A DNA stretch of 64,000 nucleotides, from the NCBI RefSeq assembly GCF_042427745.1, contig NZ_JBHMFA010000001.1, one strand, 5' to 3'. The notes beneath the pieces were generated by a model, which saw only the letters and a list, made by a program, of their open reading frames with translations, was not told the origin of the DNA and ran no database searches. Shown one piece after another: positions 43,897 to 52,944 of this stretch. How positions within the stretch are numbered: position 1 is the stretch's first letter; every line of letters starts with the position of its first letter. The position numbers were made by a program, and so were the translations under genes. This DNA comes from Algibacter miyuki (lineage in GTDB: Bacteria; Bacteroidota; Bacteroidia; Flavobacteriales; Flavobacteriaceae).

Positions 43897-45777
43897 CTAT
43901 TGCTTTATAATTTTTTTCACAAGTACACCTTTATTTGTTTTCAATTTCAATAAATATATTCCAGAATTAATTGTCGTAAAATCTAATGTTTCATTTATTA
44001 AATTCATGTGTTTTATTGATTTTCCAACAATGTTAAATAAAGTGGCTTCTTGAATTTCAACAGCATTTGTTTTTACATTCAACTTATTAGTTACGGGAGT
44101 TGGGTATAAACTTATTGAATTTTCTAACACACTCTTTTCTGAGCTTAAAGTAGAACCTGTAATTGCGATGGTAGCTGTAGCAGATGCCGATAAAGATTCG
44201 TTATCTGTAACTGTTATCACGATACTTCGGGTTGTCATATCTAAAGCACTTGTGTTTTTATAGCGAATGGCCTTTAAAGCGGTTTCGAAATTAGCGTTGG
44301 TAGCCGAACCATTATTGCTTAATGTCAATGTTTTTGAGCCTGATCCAGAAATGGTAATACCTGTTGCACTGCTTAAAGTTAAAAACTCACTAGTGCCATC
44401 CAATTGATTTGAAATATCTACTTCAATAGAAAGAATATCTTCACCGTCAGCATCTGTTATTAATACATCAGAATCTACCACAGCAACCCCTTCTGATTGC
44501 CCATTTACTGTTTCAGCTGTATAAGTAACACCTGTAGCACCTGAAGAATTATCAGAATCTAAATCGATTATTGGATGCATGTTTTTAACAATAGCACGTT
44601 CGATTTTAGAATACCCTCCAGTTGAGCCGTTTCCGTTTCCAAAAGAAACTAAAAAACTACCATCAGAAAAAGTGGCCAAATCTGGTGTTACTACAATTCT
44701 ATCGAGGTTACTTCTTGAGGTAATATCAATTTGACCAGATGTTGCAGAGTTTCCGTTATTGTCAAACACTCTGTAAGCCAAATTCTGAAACACAGCACCA
44801 TCACTTGCGACGTATGCCGCAACAAAACCACCACTTTTAAAAGCTTTAACCCCAACATCTTTTTCTGTAGAAAATTCACCAGGTAGAATATCTATTTCAT
44901 CGCCCACTTGCACAGGTGTACTACCTCCTGAAAAATCGTAAATTTTGGCTTTACCACTTTCTTGTATCAAGATATTACCATTATTTAATGTTGTTTCTGT
45001 TGTATTAGAAACAGTTGCTGTACCATTAAAAATGACTACTTCACTCCCTACTAAAGCACCACTAGAACTATATCTTTTCCCTTTGGTATTGAATGGTGTT
45101 GCCGAACCTTCTGCATAAGCAATGAAAAAACCACCATCAGGCAACGCTGTTACCGTTGGATTAGACGCTACTGATGTAACAACCATTCCACTAGTAATTA
45201 CAACACCCGTAATCGGATTGATAATATCAAAACTAATATCTCCTCCTGCACTATAACTATTAGCATATACAAAAATAAGATTCCCATTATTGAGAATTCC
45301 AACTGTAGAAGTTCCGTTTAAATCTGAAAGTCCAGAGGCAGCAGTTTCGTTTAACACTTCTGAAATATTTCCTGTACTTGGATTGATGGTGTAGAATCCT
45401 GTAGCATCTTTAGAACCCTGTTCAAACGAAGCAGCCATACCTAGATTATCATCCGTAACCAATTGCCAATCGTTAGCATTATCGTACTCACTACTATTTC
45501 CCCCTCCAAGTGGTTCGACAGAACTTCCGACTTGCAAATTATTAAGATCATAATAATTTGCAAGTAAATAAACATCGTTACCATCAACAGGAAGTCTTCT
45601 ATCGGCATGAAAGATCACGTAACCAACATCAACCCCTCCATTTTTAACGATTGCCACCTGTGATTCACCTTCCGCCCTGTCATTAGATATTGGAAGTATA
45701 CTCACACTCTGAGCAAAGGATGAATAACCAATAAAAACAGATAATATAAAAAATTGTAAAAAAGTAATTTTTCCCAT
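43897..45777 (-). CDS. Secreted protein with T9SS type A sorting domain
   Basis: The 626-residue protein has a signal peptide (about 1-22), an N-terminal half (about 25-400) of repeated short blades of the form NNGNLIFVYANSYSAGGD and PDGGFFIAYAEG, suggestive of a beta-propeller of the sialidase or Kelch kind, a cadherin-like sandwich (about 405-545; IDLDSDNSSGATGVTYT to SIVITVTDNESLSASA), and a C-terminal sorting domain (about 550-626) with SLYPTPVTNKLNVK, in which the usual YPNP reads YPTP, ending VLVKKIIKQ. It should be exported through the SprA translocon and fixed to or released from the surface. No catalytic motif was recognised, so binding or adhesion is only a guess. It is a single-gene unit. 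Confidence 0.8.
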   Translation of the reverse strand: MGKITFLQFFILSVFIGYSSFAQSVSILPISNDRAEGESQVAIVKNGGVDVGYVIFHADRRLPVDGNDVYLLANYYDLNNLQVGSSVEPLGGGNSSEYDNANDWQLVTDDNLGMAASFEQGSKDATGFYTINPSTGNISEVLNETAASGLSDLNGTSTVGILNNGNLIFVYANSYSAGGDISFDIINPITGVVITSGMVVTSVASNPTVTALPDGGFFIAYAEGSATPFNTKGKRYSSSGALVGSEVVIFNGTATVSNTTETTLNNGNILIQESGKAKIYDFSGGSTPVQVGDEIDILPGEFSTEKDVGVKAFKSGGFVAAYVASDGAVFQNLAYRVFDNNGNSATSGQIDITSRSNLDRIVVTPDLATFSDGSFLVSFGNGNGSTGGYSKIERAIVKNMHPIIDLDSDNSSGATGVTYTAETVNGQSEGVAVVDSDVLITDADGEDILSIEVDISNQLDGTSEFLTLSSATGITISGSGSKTLTLSNNGSATNANFETALKAIRYKNTSALDMTTRSIVITVTDNESLSASATATIAITGSTLSSEKSVLENSISLYPTPVTNKLNVKTNAVEIQEATLFNIVGKSIKHMNLINETLDFTTINSGIYLLKLKTNKGVLVKKIIKQ

Positions 45778-45922
45778 AGTAATATTTAATATTTAGTCCT
45801 AAATATACTACAAATAAATATGTGAAAAACATTTAAACCTGTTAATTCGATAATATGTCGATATTTTTAACAAAACAATTGATCTGCTACCTACGGCCCC
45901 CTACAATAAACAAGACCATAAA

Positions 45923-45953
45923 AAAACCCTGTCTTTATATAAGACAGGGTTTT
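45923..45953. terminator. Terminator at the end of the act-cta operon
   Basis: AAAACCCTGTCTT (45923-45935) and AAGACAGGGTTTT (45941-45953) form a perfect 13-bp stem with a 5-nt loop, 26 nt after the ctaD stop codon. Confidence 0.85.
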
Positions 45954-45978
45954 AAATATGTATATTTTAATTTTAAGC

Positions 45979-47772
45979 TTAGTGCTGTAATTCCTCTTCA
46001 CCATCCTTTAATGGCACATTCTGAGGAACAAAATCAACATCGTGACCTGGTTTACTGTAATCATAAGCCCAACGGTATACGTGAGGAATATTTCCTGGCC
46101 AGTTTCCGTGGATATGTTCTACCGGAGTAGTCCATTCTAATGTTGTAGATTTCCATGGGTTTTGAACAGCTTTCTTTCCGTAGTACATGCTTGTAAAGAA
46201 GTTGTATAAGTAAATTAACTGAACCACACCACCAACTAAAGCGAAAATTGTAATAACGACATTTACGTTCGCTAAATCATCAAATAACGGGAAGTTAGAG
46301 TTTGTATAGTAACGACGTGGTAAACCAGCCATACCAATAAAGTGCATTGGGAAGAATACACCATAAGCACAAACTGCAGTAATCCAGAAGTGGATATACC
46401 CTAAGTTCTTATTAAGCATACGTCCGTACATTTTAGGATACCAGTGATAAATACCAGCAAACATACCGTAAAGTGCAGATATCCCCATTACTAAGTGGAA
46501 GTGAGCTACTACAAAATAAGTATCGTGAACGTTAATATCTAAAGCAGAATCTCCCAAAATAATACCTGTTAAACCACCAGTAATAAATGTTGATACAAAA
46601 CCGATTGAGAATAACATCGCAGGATTCATCTGAAGATTACCTTTCCATAAGGTGGTAATCCAGTTGAAGGCTTTCACCGCAGATGGAATTGCAATTAATA
46701 AGGTTGTAAAAGTAAATACAGAACCTAAGAATGGATTCATACCAGAAATAAACATGTGGTGACCCCAAACAATAGTTGAAAGGAATGCAATTGCTAGAAT
46801 TGAAGCAATCATCGCACGGTAACCAAAAATAGGCTTACGTGAGTTAGACGCCATAATTTCAGAAACTAATCCCATGGCAGGTAATATTACAATATATACC
46901 TCTGGGTGACCTAAGAACCAAAATAAGTGTTCGAACAATACCGGTGAACCACCTTGGTAATGTAAAACTTCACCTTGAATAAATATATCTGATAAGAAGA
47001 ATGATGTTCCAAAACTTCTATCCATAATTAATAATAACGCTGCAGATAATAATACTGGGAAAGAAATAATCCCGATTACCGCAGTAATAAAAAAGGCCCA
47101 AATTGTTAAAGGTAATCTAGTCATAGACATTCCTTTAGTACGCAGGTTGATTACTGTAACTACATAATTAAGAGATCCTAATAATGAAGAAGCAATAAAT
47201 ATAGCCATAGCCACTAACCATAGCGTCATACCCATACCAGAACCACCTTGAGCCATTGGTAATGCACTTAACGGTGGATAGATTGTCCATCCAGCTGCAG
47301 CAGGACCAGCTTCAACAAATAAAGAAATGATCATGATTACACTTGATAAAAAGAATAACCAGTAAGATACCATGTTTAAGAAACCAGATGCCATATCACG
47401 TGCACCAATTTGCAATGGAATTAATAAGTTACTAAACGTACCACTTAACCCGGCCGTTAATACAAAGAATACCATAATGGTACCGTGAATTGTTACTAAT
47501 GCTAAATAAATATCTGCATCCATAACACCACCTGGTGCCCATTTACCTAATAACGCTTCGAATAATACGTTTGGCTCTTCTGGCCAAGCGATTTGCATAC
47601 GGAACATTAATGACATTAAAACACCAATAACACCCATAATAGTACCTGTAACTAAGTACTGCTTAGCAATCATCTTATGGTCTTGACTAAAAATATACTT
47701 AGTCACAAACGTTTCTTTATGATGATGTCCGTGGTCGTCGTCGTGAGCGTGAATATCTGCGTGTGCTGACAT
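45979..47772 (-). CDS. ctaD: Cytochrome c oxidase subunit I
   Basis: The 597-residue heme-copper oxidase core subunit reduces oxygen to water and pumps protons. About twelve membrane helices are present, with the A-type signature GHPEVYIVILPAMG (E in the D-channel helix), YGMFAGIYHWYPKM, and the heme histidines in HDTYFVVAHFHLV. The N-terminus is His-rich (HAHDDDHGHHHKE). It ends the operon that starts with actA, which fits the known physical association of alternative complex III with an aa3-type oxidase in flavobacteria. Confidence 0.96.
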   Translation of the reverse strand: MSAHADIHAHDDDHGHHHKETFVTKYIFSQDHKMIAKQYLVTGTIMGVIGVLMSLMFRMQIAWPEEPNVLFEALLGKWAPGGVMDADIYLALVTIHGTIMVFFVLTAGLSGTFSNLLIPLQIGARDMASGFLNMVSYWLFFLSSVIMIISLFVEAGPAAAGWTIYPPLSALPMAQGGSGMGMTLWLVAMAIFIASSLLGSLNYVVTVINLRTKGMSMTRLPLTIWAFFITAVIGIISFPVLLSAALLLIMDRSFGTSFFLSDIFIQGEVLHYQGGSPVLFEHLFWFLGHPEVYIVILPAMGLVSEIMASNSRKPIFGYRAMIASILAIAFLSTIVWGHHMFISGMNPFLGSVFTFTTLLIAIPSAVKAFNWITTLWKGNLQMNPAMLFSIGFVSTFITGGLTGIILGDSALDINVHDTYFVVAHFHLVMGISALYGMFAGIYHWYPKMYGRMLNKNLGYIHFWITAVCAYGVFFPMHFIGMAGLPRRYYTNSNFPLFDDLANVNVVITIFALVGGVVQLIYLYNFFTSMYYGKKAVQNPWKSTTLEWTTPVEHIHGNWPGNIPHVYRWAYDYSKPGHDVDFVPQNVPLKDGEEELQH

Positions 47773-47798
47773 AATCTTATATCGTTTTTATCTTTGAA

Positions 47799-48866
47799 TT
47801 AGTTAATTAGAGAGTTCTTAAATTCTTTTTGCTCAGCAATCCAAGCATCAAATTCTTCTTGTGTTTCTACAATAATTTTCATCTGCATATTGTAGTGCGA
47901 TGTTCCACAAATTTTATTACAAAGTAATAAATAGTCAAACTCATAACGTTCTAAAGCTTCTTCACCTTTAGCGATCAATGGCTTACTATTTTCAACTCTA
48001 ATCTCGTTAATGTTTTTAACTTTCTCTTGCATTTGCGGTGTTAAACGCATATCGGCAGTAGTTACTGTTGGTGTAAACCCAAACTGAGTAATCATACCAG
48101 GAACACAGTTCATTTGCGCTCTAAAGTGAGGCATATAAGCTGAGTGTAATACATCTTGAGAACGCATTTTAAATAATACTGTTCGTCCTACAGGCAAGTG
48201 CAACTCTGTAGTAATGATATCATCTTGAGCATTAGGATCAGCTTCATCTAAACCTAATATGTTAGCTCTATCGATATCGATTAAACGTACGTTAGCCTTT
48301 CCTAAGGTATTATCAGCGCCAGAATATCTAGCTTTCCAGTTAAACTGTTGTGCATATAATTCAATCACTAAAGGATCATCACTTTCATCAACACTTGTAA
48401 TGTTAATCCATGTACTTAATCCGTAGATAATTAAACCAGCTAAAACAATTACCGGGATAATAGTCCAGATAAACTCTAACTTGTTGTTATCTGCAAAGAA
48501 TAATGCTTTCTTTCCTTTTTCACCTTTATATTTAAAAGCGAAGTAGTGTAACAAAAACTGCGTAAGTGTTTGTACAAAGAAAATAAGCACCATTGAGATC
48601 ACCATAAGGTTATCAATAGTTGGGCCATGTTCTGATGCCGAATTAGACATCAAAGGCAAGTCTCCCCATTTAACAAAACACACAATGGTAATGATATAAA
48701 TGAAAGCTAAAAAGCCCATCATTAAATACCCATTCATGGTATTGTCTTTGTCCGTGGCTATGCCTGTATTCTCGTTTTTAGCTTGCGCTATATCGAAAAT
48801 CTTAACCATCTGCCAAATGGCAACTAAAATAAATACTAAAACTATAATTGTTAATAAAGCAGTCAT
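47799..48866 (-). CDS. ctaC: Cytochrome c oxidase subunit II
   Basis: This 355-residue subunit carries the dinuclear CuA site that accepts electrons from cytochrome c. Three hydrophobic segments are visible (about 3-23, 45-68, 75-100) plus LEFIWTIIPVIVLAGLIIY before the periplasmic cupredoxin domain. The CuA ligands lie in LLCNKICGTSHYNMQMKI (Cys, Cys, His, Met) and in HSAYMPHFRAQMNCVPGM. The extra N-terminal helix is common in this phylum. It is 26 nt upstream of ctaD. Confidence 0.95.
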   Translation of the reverse strand: MTALLTIIVLVFILVAIWQMVKIFDIAQAKNENTGIATDKDNTMNGYLMMGFLAFIYIITIVCFVKWGDLPLMSNSASEHGPTIDNLMVISMVLIFFVQTLTQFLLHYFAFKYKGEKGKKALFFADNNKLEFIWTIIPVIVLAGLIIYGLSTWINITSVDESDDPLVIELYAQQFNWKARYSGADNTLGKANVRLIDIDRANILGLDEADPNAQDDIITTELHLPVGRTVLFKMRSQDVLHSAYMPHFRAQMNCVPGMITQFGFTPTVTTADMRLTPQMQEKVKNINEIRVENSKPLIAKGEEALERYEFDYLLLCNKICGTSHYNMQMKIIVETQEEFDAWIAEQKEFKNSLIN

Positions 48867-48896
48867 TGGTATCGTTCGTCTTTATTTATATCTTAA

Positions 48897-50270
48897 TTAA
48901 TAATGAAAATCTTCGCTTTCTTTTCTAAAAGGATATCTTTTTACAAGTAGTGGTGCTTTTGTTAAAGCGGTAAACACTACAAATATAAATAACCCTGCGA
49001 AAAGTAAAACAGATGCTATTTCTGGAATTCCTATAAACCATTGGTCACCAACCGTAGCCGGCATAATCATATTGAAAATATCAATGTAATGTCCGAATAA
49101 AATAACTAACCCAGCCATAACTACAAACCATGGAATACGTTTGTAATCTGCATTCATTAACAATAATAAAGGGAATACAAAGTTCATTACAACCATTCCT
49201 AAGAAAGGTAATTGATAATCTTGGAAACGTGTTACAAAATATGTTACCTCTTCTGGGATATTAGAATACCAGATTAACATAAATTGCGAGAACCATAAGT
49301 ATGTCCAGAAAATACTAAAAGCAAACATAAATTTAGCAACATCATGCAAGTGGTTTTCGTTTACAAACTCTAAAACACCTTTAGATTTTAGGTAAATAGT
49401 CACTAACGCAATTACGGTAATTCCACTTACAAACATACTCGCAAAAACATACCATCCGAATAATGTTGAGAACCAGTGTGGATCTACACTCATAATCCAA
49501 TCCCAAGACATAATAGATTCAGAATAAATAAAGAATACTAAAAATGCTGCAGCGATACGGAATGATTTCTTAAAGTTACTATTATCATCAGCAGTATCCT
49601 GTGCTATAGAATATTTACGTGCAAAATGACGGTATAAACTCCATCCTGCGATAAAGATTAAACCTCTTACTGCAAACCATCCAATGTTTAACCATCCTGA
49701 TTTACCAGCAATTAATTTATCGTAATGAACACTCTCTGGATCTGAAAAATCTGGGTTCATCCATATAAAGATATTGTAATGTCCAATTGTACCTGAAGCT
49801 ACTGCAATTGCTAATACAATTAAAGCGCCTGGTAATAAGTAAGCTGTGATACCTTCCATAACTCTGAAAAGTACTGGAGACCATCCGGCTTGCGATGCAA
49901 TTTGAATGGCATAAAATGCTAAAACACCTAAAGCAATCATCATAAAGAAAAATGCTGCAACATATAACGCAGACCATGGTCTATTCGCTATTTGATGTTG
50001 TACATGTTCGATATGCTCTACATGTTTATCAACATGGTGTGCTCCTACTTCTGCATGCTCACCGTGTGCTGGTTTAGCATGTTCGTCATGTGCAGGTGCT
50101 ACATGAGCTGTTTGCTCACCATGACCGCCACCGTGTTCTTTTTCTGCAAGCATGGTTTCAACCTCTTCAAAAGATAAATGAGATGTGAAAAAACCATATC
50201 CAACTCCTACTGCTCCAAGGATCATTAGGATAAAAGAAAATGTCTTTAATTTATTTGAAAATGTGTACAT
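48897..50270 (-). CDS. actF: Alternative complex III subunit ActF
   Basis: The 457-residue polytopic protein of the NrfD/PsrC-related group forms, with ActC, the membrane core of the quinol:cytochrome c oxidoreductase. About ten helices are visible. After the first helix a periplasmic segment (46-92) contains thirteen histidines mixed with Glu and Ala (HGGGHGEQTAHVAPAHDEH and further). Its place between actE and ctaC matches the canonical act order. Confidence 0.92.
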   Translation of the reverse strand: MYTFSNKLKTFSFILMILGAVGVGYGFFTSHLSFEEVETMLAEKEHGGGHGEQTAHVAPAHDEHAKPAHGEHAEVGAHHVDKHVEHIEHVQHQIANRPWSALYVAAFFFMMIALGVLAFYAIQIASQAGWSPVLFRVMEGITAYLLPGALIVLAIAVASGTIGHYNIFIWMNPDFSDPESVHYDKLIAGKSGWLNIGWFAVRGLIFIAGWSLYRHFARKYSIAQDTADDNSNFKKSFRIAAAFLVFFIYSESIMSWDWIMSVDPHWFSTLFGWYVFASMFVSGITVIALVTIYLKSKGVLEFVNENHLHDVAKFMFAFSIFWTYLWFSQFMLIWYSNIPEEVTYFVTRFQDYQLPFLGMVVMNFVFPLLLLMNADYKRIPWFVVMAGLVILFGHYIDIFNMIMPATVGDQWFIGIPEIASVLLFAGLFIFVVFTALTKAPLLVKRYPFRKESEDFHY

Positions 50271-50292
50271 ATCTATAATAATCTTATCAGTC

Positions 50293-50844
50293 TTACTTTT
50301 CTAAATCCGCTTTCAACTCTAAAACGTAAGCGACAACTTGCCAACGCTCTTCTTCATTTATTTGGTTAGCATACGATCCCATCGCATTCTTACCGTAATA
50401 AATTGTATGATAAATACTTCCTGCATTAATCGCTCTACCAGCGTCATCATAACTAGGAATACCTAATATTTTTTCACGCTTTACTAAGTTACCTTGTCCG
50501 TCACCTTTATTTCCATGACAGATTCCACAGTAAATATTATAAAGTTCTTTACCTCTTTCAAGATCAATATCATCAGCATTTAACGGACTTTTTAAAGTCG
50601 CTTTCGCTAATTCATATCCAGCTGTAGAGTTTTCTATATCAAAAGGTACATGACCTCTAGCTACAGAACCTTCAGCAGGTATTTGAGCTTCAATACCATT
50701 CTTAAATGCGGCCTCACCGTAAGTTTCATAACCAGCAGACTCATACATATTAGGCATGAATTGATAGTTAGGTGCGGTATCTTTTCTACAAGAAACAGCT
50801 AGTAAAACAACGGCTATTACTAATATTTTAATTAAGCTTTTCAT
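50293..50844 (-). CDS. actE: Alternative complex III cytochrome c subunit ActE
   Basis: The 183-residue lipoprotein (C19 in LLAVSCRKD) contains one class I cytochrome c domain with the heme site YCGICHGNKGDGQGN (about 110-124) and the distal methionine in YGKNAMGSYANQI. It relays electrons from ActA to the oxidase or to soluble cytochrome c on the outer face of the inner membrane. It is 80 nt after actD and 22 nt before actF. Confidence 0.92.
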   Translation of the reverse strand: MKSLIKILVIAVVLLAVSCRKDTAPNYQFMPNMYESAGYETYGEAAFKNGIEAQIPAEGSVARGHVPFDIENSTAGYELAKATLKSPLNADDIDLERGKELYNIYCGICHGNKGDGQGNLVKREKILGIPSYDDAGRAINAGSIYHTIYYGKNAMGSYANQINEEERWQVVAYVLELKADLEK

Positions 50845-50924
50845 TGGTCAACTTATATTGTCTTTATTATTGAACGACTTTTGCTTGATTCGTTTTATTG
50901 AATCTTACATTTTCGTACTATTAA

Positions 50925-51455
50925 TTAATGCGCTTTATCTACTAGATTAATTTCAACGGCACCTGTACCGGCTAATAAATCTTGAAGTTGCTCCTCATTT
51001 CCGTTAACAGCTATTTCCATTAAAAAATGATCATCTGTTGTTCTTGGATCTGGATTTTCAGCATTTTTAAAAGGCCACATTCTACTTCTTAAATAAAATG
51101 TTAATACCATTAAGTGGGCTGCGAAAAATACCGTAAGCTCAAACATGATTGGTACGAAAGCTGGCATATTTTCAATATAGCTAAAACTTGGTTTACCACC
51201 TATGTTTTGTGGCCAATCTTCAATCATAATGAAATTCATCATTACAGTAGCAACCGTTAAACCAATTAAACCATATATAAATGCTGTAATTGCAATTCTT
51301 GTTGGTGCTAAGCCCATGGCTTTGTCTAGCCCGTGAACAGGAAATGGCGTGTATATTTCTTCGATATGAAAACGTTCTGCCTTAACTTTTTTAACAGCCG
51401 ACATGAGTACGTCATCATCCGTATAAATAGCGTGAATTACTTTAGATGCTTCCAT
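50925..51455 (-). CDS. actD: Alternative complex III subunit ActD (DUF3341)
   Basis: The 176-residue membrane protein has the DUF3341 pattern: a cytosolic N-terminal domain (about 1-55) with YTPFPVHGLDKAMGL, and two transmembrane helices (about 57-80 and 97-120). It packs beside ActC in the complex. Its ATG is 3 nt after the actC stop, indicating coupled translation. Confidence 0.92.
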   Translation of the reverse strand: MEASKVIHAIYTDDDVLMSAVKKVKAERFHIEEIYTPFPVHGLDKAMGLAPTRIAITAFIYGLIGLTVATVMMNFIMIEDWPQNIGGKPSFSYIENMPAFVPIMFELTVFFAAHLMVLTFYLRSRMWPFKNAENPDPRTTDDHFLMEIAVNGNEEQLQDLLAGTGAVEINLVDKAH

Positions 51456-51458
51456 TAT

Positions 51459-52916
51459 CTACGCTTCGTTTTTTTTATTAGTAACTTTATTTACAGTCGT
51501 TCTTGCGTCCGATCCTGTACCTTCTAAACTATCACCTCTTTCTCTAATGTTCTTATAACGTTCACCAGAAGATTTCAAAATAGTTTTAACCTCTGCTTGT
51601 GCAATTACTGGGAATGTTCTTGCATATAATAAGAATAATACAAAGAAGAATCCGATAGTTCCAACAAATATTCCAATATCAACAAAGGTTGGAGAGAACA
51701 TGGTCCATGATGATGGTAAGTAATCTCTGTGTAACGATGTTACGATAATTACAAAACGCTCAAACCACATTCCGATGTTTACCACAATTGAGATAAAGAA
51801 AGAGAACATAATACTTGTTCTTAATTTCTTGAACCACATAAATTGTGGAGAGAATACATTACAAGACATCATCATCCAGTATGCCCACCAGTAAGGACCG
51901 GTTGCTCTGTTTAAGAATGCATATTGTTCGTATTCTACACCTGAGTACCAAGCGATGAATAACTCAGTAATATAAGCTACACCAACAATTGAACCCGTAA
52001 TCATGATTACAATGTTCATCAATTCGATGTGTTGTACTGTAATATAATCTTCAAGGTTGCACACTTTTCTCATAATAATAAGAAGCGTGTTTACCATAGC
52101 AAATCCTGAGAATACCGCACCTGCAACAAAGTAAGGTGGGAAAATCGTGGTATGCCATCCTGGTATAACCGATGTGGCGAAATCGAAAGATACAATAGTA
52201 TGTACAGAAAGTACTAATGGTGTTGCTAAACCTGCAAGTACCAAAGATACTTCTTCAAAACGTTGCCAATCTTTAGCACGACCCGACCAACCGAAACTTA
52301 ATAAAGCATAAATTTTCTTTTGGAATGGTTTTACTGCACGGTCTCTTAGCATCGCGAAATCTGGAAGTAAACCAGTCCACCAGAATACTAAAGATACTGA
52401 TAAGTACGTTGAAATTGCAAATACATCCCAAAGTAATGGCGAGTTAAAGTTTACCCATAATGATCCAAATTGATTTGGAATTGGTAATACCCAATATCCT
52501 AACCATGGACGACCCATGTGAATTACCGGAAATAAACCTGCCTGAACTACAGAGAAGATGGTCATTGCTTCCGCAGAACGGTTAATAGCCATTCTCCATT
52601 TTTGACGGAATAATAAAAGTACTGCTGAAATCAGAGTTCCTGCGTGACCAATACCAACCCACCAAACGAAGTTAGTAATATCCCAGGCCCAACCTACGGT
52701 TTTGTTTAAACCCCAAGTTCCAATACCTGTTGTAATGGTATAAGTAATACACCCAATTCCCCAAAGAAATGCTGCAAGTGCTATAGAAAAAACTATCCAC
52801 CATTGCTTATTTGCTTTTCCCTCTACAGGTTTTGCCACATCCACAGTAACGTCGTGGTATGATTTTTCCCCTGTAACTAAAGGTCTTCTAATAGGTGCTT
52901 CGTAATGAGACGCCAT
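51459..52916 (-). CDS. actC: Alternative complex III subunit ActC (NrfD-like)
   Basis: The 485-residue protein with about ten transmembrane helices belongs to the NrfD/PsrC family and holds the quinol site near the periplasmic face. Typical stretches include FVWWVGIGHAGTLISAVLLL (about 88-107) and MGRPWLGYWVLPIPNQFGSLW (about 132). The C-terminal tail is charged. It is 28 nt after actB and 3 nt before actD. Confidence 0.94.
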   Translation of the reverse strand: MASHYEAPIRRPLVTGEKSYHDVTVDVAKPVEGKANKQWWIVFSIALAAFLWGIGCITYTITTGIGTWGLNKTVGWAWDITNFVWWVGIGHAGTLISAVLLLFRQKWRMAINRSAEAMTIFSVVQAGLFPVIHMGRPWLGYWVLPIPNQFGSLWVNFNSPLLWDVFAISTYLSVSLVFWWTGLLPDFAMLRDRAVKPFQKKIYALLSFGWSGRAKDWQRFEEVSLVLAGLATPLVLSVHTIVSFDFATSVIPGWHTTIFPPYFVAGAVFSGFAMVNTLLIIMRKVCNLEDYITVQHIELMNIVIMITGSIVGVAYITELFIAWYSGVEYEQYAFLNRATGPYWWAYWMMMSCNVFSPQFMWFKKLRTSIMFSFFISIVVNIGMWFERFVIIVTSLHRDYLPSSWTMFSPTFVDIGIFVGTIGFFFVLFLLYARTFPVIAQAEVKTILKSSGERYKNIRERGDSLEGTGSDARTTVNKVTNKKNEA

Positions 52917-52944
52917 AATTATATAATTGATTCTTTAATTAGAT

